Source of the DNA: Fusibacter sp963666805
GTDB taxonomy: Bacteria > Bacillota > Clostridia > Peptostreptococcales > Acidaminobacteraceae
Length of the DNA stretch: 64,000 nucleotides
NCBI GenBank assembly: GCA_963666805.2
Contig: CAXXWR010000006.1
Span: 1,189,489 to 1,253,488, forward strand
Reading direction: 5' to 3'
Shown: positions 44,050 to 52,547 of the stretch, one piece after another
Position numbering within the stretch: position 1 is the first letter of the stretch
Layout: each line of letters begins with the position of its first letter
Notes under the pieces: generated by a model
What the model was told of the DNA's origin: nothing
The model's input: the letters and a program-made list of their open reading frames with translations, nothing else
The model's database searches: none
Translations under genes and position numbers: made by a program

Positions 44050-44465
44050 AGAAGTGTTACTTATTATAGTGAGCTTAGTATTAGTTGCAGTCGGTGTTAG
44101 TCTTATTTTTTTACCACAATATGTGCCTAAACATTTTTCAGGCTTAACCTATGTTATGATAGGGGTTGGAGTTGGAGTAATAAGTCAAATGATTTCGTCA
44201 ATAATAGAAAGAAAAGAAAAGAGAGAAGATCCAGATCGTGCAAGGACATTAGAAATTGAAGCAAAAGATGAAAGAAATAAGTGGATCAGAGAAAAAGCAA
44301 AAGCTAAAAACATACAATTTTATGATGATCATTTATACAGCGATGATTTTAATATTGACGTTAACAGAACCTCAATCTAAATTTTATGTGATATTGGTTA
44401 TTTTTTATTTTATAATTATAGCTTATCATATTTACTGGACAAACCGTTTTCATAAAGAATTATAA
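44018..44465 (+). pseudogene. Frameshifted small membrane protein (DUF2178-like), partner of the XRE gene
   Basis: From ATG 44018 (after GAGGAGG) the frame encodes two helices and the motif EIEAKDERNKWIREKAKAK, then runs into a nonsense tail and stops at 44380. The +1 frame continues with two good hydrophobic helices (FMMIIYTAMILILTL and FYVILVIFYFIIIAYHIYW) and stops at 44465. Removing one A from the run of five at 44306-44310 restores a 148-residue, four-helix protein. It is either a recent frameshift mutation, a sequence error or, less likely, programmed slippage. Confidence 0.75.
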
Positions 44466-44549
44466 GCCGCCCCCTTTAGAAGTCAATCAAAATAAGGTAG
44501 AATAGAAAGGAGATATGTTAATAAATAGACAATCTATAAATGCGAATTA

Positions 44550-45609
44550 ATGATAAAGCCAATACATTTATTTAAAAAATCAATTGAACGAGAACAGGTG
44601 ACATTTATGGCAAAGCCAATAAAATCAAGTATTCAAATTAATATGAATGAGATAATCCCAATAGGGGATGAAAAGCATCTCATATCCATTCAAGGGAAAA
44701 GTGTTTATAATCCTGTACTGTTAATCCTCTACGGTGGACCAACATGGGAACCTATACTCTTTATGGATTCACCAAGTGATTTATTGTCTAGAACAGTATA
44801 CTTTAGTAGAGTGGGATATTACACAGACTTGGCGCCGTGCATGTCAAGATACTTCATCCAATGTGCTTGTCTTCAAAACCCTTTTGAGAGCAATATCAGA
44901 GATGATTCAGTTTCTTAAATTGCATTTTAATCAAGACTTGATTTATTTAGCAGGGCACTCATGGGCAAGTGTTCCCGCTCTTCTATTTGCTAAAAAAAAT
45001 CCAGAAATGATTAAAGCCTATATGGGGATAGGACAAATTGTTGATTATCTTGAAGGCGAAAATATGGCATATGATTTTATAATAAGTTGTGCGTCAAGAA
45101 AGACCGACCTTAAGAGTCTTAAAAAGATAGAAAGCCTAGGAAGGCCTCCCTATAAAAACAAAAAATCAAGTTACTTAAAATGGCAAGCATTGAATCAATG
45201 GGGTGGCATAACCTATCAAAAATCTATTGGACAAATGCAAATGAAGCGTCAAGGGGTTAGATCACTTTTATTGTCAAAAGCAGGGGCGATTATCGATTCT
45301 TACTCAGAGTCAGATAAAAATGCTTCAATAGAAAGAACCCTATCAAGTATCCACTTTCCTGAACAAATCAATGCAATAGAGGTACCGCTTTATTTTTGTT
45401 GTGGTCGTTATGATTATGTAACGCCTTCAGCATTGGTGGAAAAGTACCAAGAACAATTGATAGCCCCTCATAAGCAAATCACCTGGTTTGAGAAATCAGC
45501 TCATTATTTGTATTTAGAAGAAAAAGAGGCATTTACACATTTTTGCCTATCGGTATTAAATCGTGAGTTAAATTCAGAGTCATTGGGGCACTCACCCGAT
45601 GACTTATAG
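44550..45609 (+). pseudogene. Broken alpha/beta hydrolase
   Basis: The first frame (44550-44918; possible start 44607) gives ISIQGKSVYNPVLLILYGGP, the start of an alpha/beta hydrolase. The rest lies in the +1 frame up to 45609 and includes the nucleophile elbow GHSWAS, CCGRYDYVTPSALVEKY (acid) and KSAHYLYLEE (His). The switch falls near 44780-44800, and one extra base would explain it. The oxyanion HGGPG is changed to YGGPT and the WDQRG motif is lost, so the gene looks decayed and not just misread. It lies upstream of a TetR gene. Confidence 0.75.
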
Positions 45610-45653
45610 AGGCAAACCATCATGAAAATCTACATAAGCGTGGAGGCTAGAAG

Positions 45654-46229
45654 ATGTCAGATATTACAAAACGTGCACTTGAATCGTCACTCAAAACATT
45701 ATTAAGTCAAAAACCACTCGATAAAATAACCATTTCAGATATAGCCAATGAATGTGGGATCAATCGAATGACTTTTTACTATCATTTTAAGGATATCTAT
45801 GACTTAGTAGAGTGGTCATTGGTTGAAGAAATTTCTGCTGTTTTAGAGGGAAAAAAATCCTATAGTACTTGGCAAGATGGGTTTTTGTCTATTTTTAAGG
45901 CAGTGAAAGCGAATCAAACGATGGTTATCAATGCCTATCGATCACTGGGGCGTGATAAGGTTGAGACGTACCTTCATGAAACGGCTTATAATCTCATGAT
46001 AGATGTTGTAGAGGAAAAGGCAGAAGGGATGCGTGTGCCACATGAGCATAAAGAGTTTATTGCTAACTTTTACAAGTTTGCTTTAGTCGGATTGGTGATG
46101 GAATGGGTTAGAAATGGCCTGAAAGAAAATCCAGAAGACATTGTAGGGAGTTTATGCATTATGATTCATGGCGAAATAGAACGAGCATTAGAACATTTTA
46201 AAAATCAATCTTTTAATCAAAAAGATTAA
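45654..46229 (+). CDS. TetR/AcrR-family transcriptional regulator
   Basis: A 191-residue regulator with an N-terminal helix-turn-helix (LSQKPLDKITISDIANECGINRMTFYYHFKDIYDLVEW, about 17-55) and a C-terminal ligand-binding helical domain ending in EWVRNGLKENPEDIV. The C-terminal part resembles the DhaS-like subgroup. It is followed by a terminator and then by oleate hydratase, a pairing that suggests it senses fatty acids and controls that gene; this is inference from position. CGTGGAGG is its ribosome site. Confidence 0.9.
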   Translation: MSDITKRALESSLKTLLSQKPLDKITISDIANECGINRMTFYYHFKDIYDLVEWSLVEEISAVLEGKKSYSTWQDGFLSIFKAVKANQTMVINAYRSLGRDKVETYLHETAYNLMIDVVEEKAEGMRVPHEHKEFIANFYKFALVGLVMEWVRNGLKENPEDIVGSLCIMIHGEIERALEHFKNQSFNQKD

Positions 46230-46247
46230 AATGATAAAAAATTTCAC

Positions 46248-46290
46248 AAAAAACCGTAAGTGAGAAAAGTTTAATCACTGGCGGTTTTTT
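46248..46290 (+). terminator. Terminator between tetR and ohyA
   Basis: AAACCG (46251-46256) pairs with CGGTTT (46282-46287), with an inner AGTGA/TCACT stem; A-run before and T-run after make it usable on both strands. Confidence 0.75.
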
Positions 46291-46367
46291 GTTTATATCA
46301 AAATGATTAAAAGTGAACTAGAATAAAAACATAGCAAGACACATCAAATTTTAATGGAGGTAAAAAA

Positions 46368-48143
46368 ATGTATTATTCTAGTGGTAATTATGAAGCATTC
46401 GCAAGACCTAAAAAACCAGAAGGCGTTGATAGAAAATCAGCCTATATAATAGGTTCAGGCCTTGCTGCACTTTCAGCAGCTTGTTATCTAGTAAGAGACG
46501 GTCAAATGAAGGGTGAACATATTCATATATTAGAAAAAGATCCTATCCCAGGTGGTGCATGTGACGGTTATGAGTATGAAAACGTTGGCTATGTTATGCG
46601 TGGCGGTCGTGAAATGGACAATCACTTTGAAGTCATGTGGGATTTGTTTAAATCGATACCTTCCATTGAAACAGAAGGTGTGAGTGTATTAGATGAATAT
46701 TATTGGCTTAATAAAGAAGATCCTAACTACTCACTCATGAGAGCGACAATGAATAGAGGAGAAGACGGGAAAACAGATGGCAAGTTTGAAGTATCAGACA
46801 AAGGTGCCATGGAAATTATGAAACTCTTCTTTACACCTGATGAAGCCTTATTTGATAAAAGAATTACAGATGTTTTTTCAGAAGATGTTTTAAATTCTAA
46901 CTTTTGGATGTACTGGCGTACTATGTTTGCTTTTGAAAACTGGCATAGTGCACTTGAAATGAAACTTTACATCAAACGCTTTATTCACCATATAGGAGGG
47001 TTACCTGACTTTAAAGCCCTTCGTTTTACAAAATATAACCAATATGAATCAATGATTCTTCCAATGATAAAATATCTTGAATCACATAATGTACAATTCC
47101 ATTACAACACAAAAGTGGTAAACGTAGAATTTGACATTCAACCAGAGAAAAAAGTGGCAAAACGTGTTGTCGTTATTCGTGAGGGTCAAGAAGAAGGCAT
47201 AGACCTTACAGAAAATGATCTGATGTTTATTACAAATGGTGGTTGCGTTGAAAACTCTAGCATGGGTGATCAAGACACACCAGCACCTTTTAATAAAGAA
47301 ATTAAAAAAGGTGGTGGCTGGGATATGTGGCGTAAAATTGCAGCACAAGATGATGCATTTGGCCATCCAGATAAATTCTGTTATGATGCAGAACAAACAA
47401 ACTGGATGTCAGCAACTGTAACAACACTTGATGATAAAATTCCACCTTATGTGGAAAAAATTTGTAAGAGAGATCCTTTTGCAGGCAAAGTCGTTACAGG
47501 TGGGATTGTCACTGTAAAAGATTCAAACTGGTTAATGAGCTGGACTTTTAATAGACAACCACAATTTAAAACACAACCTAAAGGACAATTGGTAGGTTGG
47601 ATTTATGGTTTGTTTAGCGATAAACCAGGGAATTATATTGAAAAACCAATGAGAGAATGTACGGGTAAAGAAATCTGCATGGAATGGTTATATCACATGG
47701 GCGTTCCAGTTGACCAAATTGAAGAAATGGCAGAAAATAGTGCCAATACAGTACCCGTTATGATGCCTTATATTACAGCCTTTTTCATGCCGAGAGCAGC
47801 AGGCGATAGACCTCAAGTTGTTCCAGAAAACAGTGTTAACTTTGCATTCTTAGGACAATTTGCAGAAACCAAAAGAGACACTATTTTTACAACTGAGTAT
47901 TCAATGAGAACAGGAATGGAAGCCGTATATACACTATTAAATGTCGATCGCGGTGTGCCAGAAGTTTGGGCGAGTACCTATGATGTAAGAGATCTTCTCA
48001 ATGCAACCGTACAGTTAAGAGATGGTCAAGGCATTACCGATATGAAATTAAACGTTAAACAAAAATTAGCGCTTAAAGACGTGATGGGTAAAATCAAAGA
48101 CACTGATATTGAAAAATTACTCAAAACTTATAATGTTATCTAA
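46368..48143 (+). CDS. ohyA: Oleate hydratase (myosin-cross-reactive antigen family)
   Basis: An FAD enzyme that adds water to the cis-9 double bond of oleate to form 10-hydroxystearate, a detoxification route for unsaturated fatty acids. The 591-residue product has the FAD motif GSGLAALSAACYL (29-41), EKDPIPGGACDGYEYENVGYVMRGGREMDNHFEVMWDL, and the long MCRA family core through MMPYITAFFMPRAAGDRPQVVP. Length is normal. GGAGG precedes the ATG. It is a single gene with its own terminator, downstream of the TetR regulator. Confidence 0.96.
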   Translation: MYYSSGNYEAFARPKKPEGVDRKSAYIIGSGLAALSAACYLVRDGQMKGEHIHILEKDPIPGGACDGYEYENVGYVMRGGREMDNHFEVMWDLFKSIPSIETEGVSVLDEYYWLNKEDPNYSLMRATMNRGEDGKTDGKFEVSDKGAMEIMKLFFTPDEALFDKRITDVFSEDVLNSNFWMYWRTMFAFENWHSALEMKLYIKRFIHHIGGLPDFKALRFTKYNQYESMILPMIKYLESHNVQFHYNTKVVNVEFDIQPEKKVAKRVVVIREGQEEGIDLTENDLMFITNGGCVENSSMGDQDTPAPFNKEIKKGGGWDMWRKIAAQDDAFGHPDKFCYDAEQTNWMSATVTTLDDKIPPYVEKICKRDPFAGKVVTGGIVTVKDSNWLMSWTFNRQPQFKTQPKGQLVGWIYGLFSDKPGNYIEKPMRECTGKEICMEWLYHMGVPVDQIEEMAENSANTVPVMMPYITAFFMPRAAGDRPQVVPENSVNFAFLGQFAETKRDTIFTTEYSMRTGMEAVYTLLNVDRGVPEVWASTYDVRDLLNATVQLRDGQGITDMKLNVKQKLALKDVMGKIKDTDIEKLLKTYNVI

Positions 48144-48205
48144 TAATCTTTTAGAGATTGTTTGATATAAATACAATTTAATAGAATTAAGCCTATGAAT
48201 CATCA

Positions 48206-48240
48206 AAAGCACCCTCTTTATTTTAAGAGGGTGCTTTGCA
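48206..48240 (+). terminator. Terminator of ohyA
   Basis: AAAGCACCCTCTT (48206-48218) pairs perfectly with AAGAGGGTGCTTT (48225-48237) over a TATTTT loop. Confidence 0.9.
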
Positions 48241-48344
48241 TTGTAAAGGTTAACCGTATTGTAACTTTATAAACCGTTAATAATTGGTATAATAAAGATA
48301 AGTCAGTCACATATCAAATGTTATAAACAAAACAAACCCATTTT

Positions 48345-48488
48345 TGTGGATAAGATGTTGATTGAATAGAGTGTTATGTGGAGTAAAAAGAATGTTACAA
48401 GTAACAAATTGTGGATAAAATGTGTATACTGTTGATAAAAAGCTGAAAAGTCTGTGAAAAGGGGACTGTATCCCCTTAACTATCCACA
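48345..48488. promoter_or_regulatory. DnaA-box cluster
   Basis: Two perfect TGTGGATAA boxes (48345-48353 and 48410-48418), one-mismatch boxes TGTTGATAA (48430-48438) and, on the other strand, CTATCCACA (48480-48488), plus weaker TGTGGAGTA (48377-48385) and TGTGTATAC (48421-48429). The consensus is the bacterial DnaA 9-mer TTATCCACA. The spacing and AT-rich setting look deliberate. No dnaA, dnaN or rpmH is in the window, so this is more likely a secondary DnaA-binding region than oriC. Confidence 0.6.
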
Positions 48489-48518
48489 GATGACATGTGT
48501 ATAGAATGTGAGGAAAAA

Positions 48519-50279
48519 ATGAAAAAAGGCATCGTTCGTTTAATCAACCTGTTAGTCATTATAGTATTGTTTGTATTGGCTATTGATCTATCGTTAAATA
48601 TGAGTCTTAGGGAATCCCTTAAAGAACACTTTAAACGTTATGAAATCGTCGAACCAGAAGAAAGTATTGTTCTACTATCAGATCATCAGTTTTTTATAGC
48701 AGAAGATTCAACAATACTTGATAAAGCGGATAAAACGAATACGATTTACATCCCAATCAACTGGTTAAATCAATTTAATATGACAGGACAGTACGATGAG
48801 GCTAATCAAATATTGAATCTTGTAAGTCGAGACTATTTGATAACAGCGACTTCCAATGAGACACAAATCAACCTCTCTAAGTCTGATGAAGTATTAGACT
48901 GGCAAATCAGTCAAGATAACATATTTGTTAACTTGGAACAGTTGATTAGCTGGGGGATTATTGATGATCAGTCGATTGAATTCAATAAAAATGATAAGAG
49001 TATCGTTATTATCAATAAAGAGAACCTAATGACCGATAACAGTTATTCAACTCAATTTCTATACAGTCATTTTGATCAAGCAGTCAGTAGACAAAAAGAA
49101 AATAGAGGCCTAGGGATTAAAGATTTACTGGTTAAAGAGTCAATCGGTGCTAAACTTGAAAAAGGAAACGCATATTATTGGGTGCCTATAAATGATTCCA
49201 TTGCTTATACGGTATCAGGAAGTCACTATGGCTATATGTTACTTAATCAAGAACAAAAGGATAGTCTTGAAAGTTTAAGACAAGCTTCATCAGAGCCATT
49301 ACCAACCAGTGGTGTCAATACAGACAAAGTCAACCTAATATGGGAAGCCATATACAATGTGCAACCTAAACCCGAGTCAATACCTCAAATGGGGAATATG
49401 AATGTAGTATCACCGACTTGGTATGAGTTAAAAGATCAAACGGGGGCACTTCATTCAAAATTCAATCAAGATTATCTTAACTGGGCACAGGGGCGAAACT
49501 ATAAAGTATGGGCACTTGTTAGCAATCAATTTGACCCAACACTTACACATCAACTCCTAGTGAATGCCAATTACCGTCGAACCTTTATAGAAAACATAGT
49601 TACAGAAGCGGTTAAACATAATCTTGAAGGGATTAATATTGATTTTGAAAACATTAATTTAGAGGATAAGGATAATCTTACCCATTTTATAAATGAATTG
49701 AGATGGTATGCAAAACAATATGACCTAGTATTATCAATGGATGTAACTGTTATGGATGGTAGTGATAACTGGTCTAAATGTTATGATCGTAAGGCACTTG
49801 GGAAAATAGTTGATTATTTAATCATTATGACTTATGATGAGTACTGGGCTTCAAGTCCCGTTTCAGGCCCTGTTTCTTCAGCCGATTGGGTTGAAAAGAG
49901 TTTGAAAAAAATAATGACTATCGTACCAAGAGACAAAATCGTCATGGGAATCCCTCTCTATTCAAGACTATGGAGAGAGCGTATTAGCGAAACACTTCCC
50001 AATACCAATAAAACAAGTTCATCTGCGATTTCCATGATTAAACAAAACGAGCTCATTGAGACATCAGGTCAAACACCGATTTGGGATGATGAAAATAAGC
50101 TTTACTATATCAGTTATATAGAAGACGATACACAAGTTAAAATATGGATTGAAAACGCGGAGACCATAAGCTATAAGATAGATATTGCAAAAAACTTAGA
50201 CCTAGGTGGAATTGCTTTTTGGAGAAGAGGCTTTGAAACAGATAACTTTTGGAATGAAATTGAATTACTAGAACGTTAG
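48519..50279 (+). CDS. Membrane-anchored GH18-family glycosidase-like protein
   Basis: A 586-residue protein with an N-terminal membrane anchor (about 6-25), an extracytoplasmic region of about 250 residues, and a C-terminal glycoside hydrolase 18 TIM barrel. The barrel shows VWALVSNQFDP, the catalytic EGINIDFE (370-377, with Asp375 and Glu377), MTYDEYWASSPVSGPVSS and MGIPLYSRLW. Related proteins act on peptidoglycan or the spore cortex. The central region resembles copper-amine-oxidase-like stalk domains only loosely. AGGAAAAA precedes the ATG; the frame is open 24 bp further up. Confidence 0.88.
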   Translation: MKKGIVRLINLLVIIVLFVLAIDLSLNMSLRESLKEHFKRYEIVEPEESIVLLSDHQFFIAEDSTILDKADKTNTIYIPINWLNQFNMTGQYDEANQILNLVSRDYLITATSNETQINLSKSDEVLDWQISQDNIFVNLEQLISWGIIDDQSIEFNKNDKSIVIINKENLMTDNSYSTQFLYSHFDQAVSRQKENRGLGIKDLLVKESIGAKLEKGNAYYWVPINDSIAYTVSGSHYGYMLLNQEQKDSLESLRQASSEPLPTSGVNTDKVNLIWEAIYNVQPKPESIPQMGNMNVVSPTWYELKDQTGALHSKFNQDYLNWAQGRNYKVWALVSNQFDPTLTHQLLVNANYRRTFIENIVTEAVKHNLEGINIDFENINLEDKDNLTHFINELRWYAKQYDLVLSMDVTVMDGSDNWSKCYDRKALGKIVDYLIIMTYDEYWASSPVSGPVSSADWVEKSLKKIMTIVPRDKIVMGIPLYSRLWRERISETLPNTNKTSSSAISMIKQNELIETSGQTPIWDDENKLYYISYIEDDTQVKIWIENAETISYKIDIAKNLDLGGIAFWRRGFETDNFWNEIELLER

Positions 50280-50288
50280 GAGGTCACT

Positions 50289-50519
50289 ATGGAGAAATTT
50301 GGCGTGGTACTGAATATCAAAAAAATGTATAAGTATTTTGTTATGCTGATACTAGGCTTATCCCTGATTTTTTATGGATTGATGTCGTTCATTATTGACC
50401 AAACACAATTTAAAAATGTGATGACTGACGAGCAAATCATAGAACGTGCTAAAGATTTAGGCATGGTAGAATTAAAAGAAAATTTGGAGACCAATCATGA
50501 TAAGAATCAATCAAATTAA
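50289..50519 (+). CDS. Small membrane protein of unknown function
   Basis: A 76-residue protein with one hydrophobic helix (about 16-37, FVMLILGLSLIFYGLMSFII) and a polar tail with MTDEQIIERAKDLGMVELKENLE. TAGGAGG precedes the ATG. The last 23 bp overlap the FAD-dehydrogenase gene, and it follows the GH18 gene by 9 bp, so it is part of that operon. No family recognised. Confidence 0.7.
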   Translation: MEKFGVVLNIKKMYKYFVMLILGLSLIFYGLMSFIIDQTQFKNVMTDEQIIERAKDLGMVELKENLETNHDKNQSN

Positions 50520-52188
50520 ATTTGATGTCAATGACCCTATTACAGAAGCAATGATAAGTAAAAAAGTGGCTCATGCTTTAAAAATATCGGAGTCAACCAT
50601 TGAACGTATTATTAAAGTAAAAGAATCTATAGATGCAAGACGGAATGTTGTTATCTCATATACCTTTGACGTAGCAGTCAAAAATGAAAAAGCTTTATTA
50701 AAAAAGGGCTTCAAAAGAGCACCTCAATCCTATGAGCCCATTTATGTTACGGAATCTAAGTTAATTCGTGCTTACAGAGAGTCCGAACGAGAAAGTCAAT
50801 TGCCTGCGCCTGTGATTATTGGTTATGGTCCGGCAGGAATGTTTGCAGGACTTACACTGGCAAAGGCAGGTATGAAACCGATTATTTACGAAATGGGAGA
50901 GGATATTGATCAGCGTGATGAGACCATAAAAGCCTTTTGGTCTGGGGGACAACTGAACGAAAAAAGTAACGTCCAATTTGGTGCAGGAGGGGCTGGAACC
51001 TATTCCGATGGGAAATTGACCACGCGTATAAAAGACCGCCGGATTGAAATGGTGATAGAAGCTTTTATAGAAGCAGGTGCACCAGAAGAAATCAGATATA
51101 AAAATAAGCCTCATATTGGAACTGACCTCCTAAAAGGGATTGTCAAATCGATTACAAAAACCATAGAAGCTTATGGCGGAACAGTTTGTTTTAATCATGA
51201 AGTAACCGACTTTAAAAAAGAAGATAAGCGCATCACAGCAATTGAACTTAATCAAGACACATGGATACCTGTTAATGAGGTGATATTGGCAATTGGGCAT
51301 AGCTCAAGGCGTACTTTTGAGAAACTTCATAAAAAGCAACTTGAAATGATTCCTAAACCCTTTGCAGTAGGGGTGAGGATAGAACATCCTCAATCTATCA
51401 TTAATCTTTCACAGTATGGTCGTGCTTATAAGAGCCCTAATTTGGGTCAAGCCGATTATAAATTGACTTATCAAACTAAAAAAGGCAGAAGTGTTTACTC
51501 TTTTTGTATGTGTCCTGGTGGAAGTGTTGTCGCTTCAGCGTCCGAAAAAGAGACAATAGTTGTTAATGGTATGAGCGAGTATAAAAGAGATTCGGGAACA
51601 GCCAACAGCGCCTTACTCGTAAATGTTAATCCAGAAGATTATATGAATCAAAAAAATCCAACGGTTCTTGATGGGATGTATTTTCAAAGAGCGGTTGAAA
51701 AAAAGGCCTACCAATTGACAGAGACCTATAGAGCTCCTAGCCAGACCGTAGGTGAATTCCTCAATCAAACGCTACCAATTGAAACGTATGAAAACAATTG
51801 GAAGGAAAAATATGGCGATTCAGATGTAGATTATCATTTAGCATTTGAAAGTCTAAAGCCTTCCTATCGCCCCGATGTTGTTTCAGAGAAACTTGAAGCG
51901 TGTTTACCAACTTTTATCTATGAAGCGATAAGAGAAGCCTTGCCAGTCTTCGGTCAGAAAATCAAAGGGTATGATGACCCCAGAGCTATTCTAACAGGGG
52001 TAGAAACACGCTCATCGTCTCCTATTAGAATGATCCGTGACATTGAAAGTTTAGAGTCTTCACACTATGAGGCCTTTTATCCATGTGGTGAAGGTGCGGG
52101 TTATGCTGGGGGCATTACGTCATCAGCTGTAGATGGTATAAAAGTTGCTGAAAAAGTGATTTTAAAGAGAATTCAATCAATAAAATAA
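50497..52188 (+). CDS. NAD(P)/FAD-dependent dehydrogenase (COG2509 type)
   Basis: A 563-residue protein: an N-terminal domain of about 100 residues, then the FAD-binding GYGPAGMFAGLTLAKAG (109-125), the KSNVQFGAGGAGTYSDGKLTTRIK segment, and the C-terminal PCGEGAGYAGGITSSAVDGIKVAE. This matches a widespread uncharacterised flavoprotein group in Firmicutes; the substrate is unknown. It starts inside the preceding membrane protein gene and ends before a terminator. Confidence 0.88.
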   Translation: MIRINQIKFDVNDPITEAMISKKVAHALKISESTIERIIKVKESIDARRNVVISYTFDVAVKNEKALLKKGFKRAPQSYEPIYVTESKLIRAYRESERESQLPAPVIIGYGPAGMFAGLTLAKAGMKPIIYEMGEDIDQRDETIKAFWSGGQLNEKSNVQFGAGGAGTYSDGKLTTRIKDRRIEMVIEAFIEAGAPEEIRYKNKPHIGTDLLKGIVKSITKTIEAYGGTVCFNHEVTDFKKEDKRITAIELNQDTWIPVNEVILAIGHSSRRTFEKLHKKQLEMIPKPFAVGVRIEHPQSIINLSQYGRAYKSPNLGQADYKLTYQTKKGRSVYSFCMCPGGSVVASASEKETIVVNGMSEYKRDSGTANSALLVNVNPEDYMNQKNPTVLDGMYFQRAVEKKAYQLTETYRAPSQTVGEFLNQTLPIETYENNWKEKYGDSDVDYHLAFESLKPSYRPDVVSEKLEACLPTFIYEAIREALPVFGQKIKGYDDPRAILTGVETRSSSPIRMIRDIESLESSHYEAFYPCGEGAGYAGGITSSAVDGIKVAEKVILKRIQSIK

Positions 52189-52213
52189 AAAAATAATAAG
52201 TGGAATAATTTAA

Positions 52214-52252
52214 AAGGGAAACAGCTTGAAAAATGAGTTGTTTCCTTTTTTA
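52214..52252 (+). terminator. Terminator after the FAD dehydrogenase
   Basis: GGAAACAGCT pairs with AGTTGTTTCC (one G-T) across a short A-rich loop, followed by TTTTTTA. Confidence 0.85.
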
Positions 52253-52547
52253 TTGAATAATAAATTGAAAATTCTGAAAAAAATGCGAAGTATTTTGATT
52301 TTTTTTGAGTGAATTTGAGTAGAAAATGAGATTTATTGTCTTATTTGAAGCCTTATGATAAAATTTGATTATTATTTAAGAAAATGTAATGAAATGAATG
52401 GATATAAAGCATACATATGTATAAATAGGGATGTTGCAAAAAATATATTTTTTTGTTACACTCTATTAATATTTGCATTGATAGAGTGTATTTTGCACAT
52501 GATATAAGAGCACTAGCTTTTATATATATTTATTATGGAGGGGAATT
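52253..52547 (+). other. Very AT-rich gap before the symporter gene
   Basis: Mostly A/T with no reading frame. The only clear element is the inverted repeat TACACTCTAT/ATAGAGTGTA (52457-52466 with 52481-52490, loop of 14). No convincing -35/-10 pair is seen; TATAAA-like and TTATAT boxes are common by composition. Confidence 0.5.
52457..52490 (+). promoter_or_regulatory. 10-bp inverted repeat upstream of the symporter
   Basis: TACACTCTAT (52457-52466) and ATAGAGTGTA (52481-52490) are perfect complements with a 14-nt gap. It could be an operator or a leader hairpin 58 bp before the start codon; the following TTTTG is too short for a good terminator. Confidence 0.45.

Larger units (their letters stand above)
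48144..48518 (+). other. 375-bp gap between ohyA and the GH18 gene
   Basis: No protein gene is seen. It holds the ohyA terminator, a TATAAT box at 48288-48293 with a weak TTTATA -35, a cluster of DnaA-box sequences, a TGTTAC/GTAACA palindrome (48393-48406) and a AAGGGGA/TCCCCTT hairpin (48459-48477). Confidence 0.6.

Noticed and set aside
44515..44550. ATG at 44515 after AAAGGAG as start of the hydrolase
   Set aside because: The spacing is only two bases and the frame stops after eleven codons.
48240..48518. This stretch as the chromosomal origin oriC
   Set aside because: No dnaA, dnaN, rpmH, rnpA or gyr genes lie nearby and there is no run of AT-rich 13-mers next to ordered boxes. A secondary DnaA-box cluster fits better.
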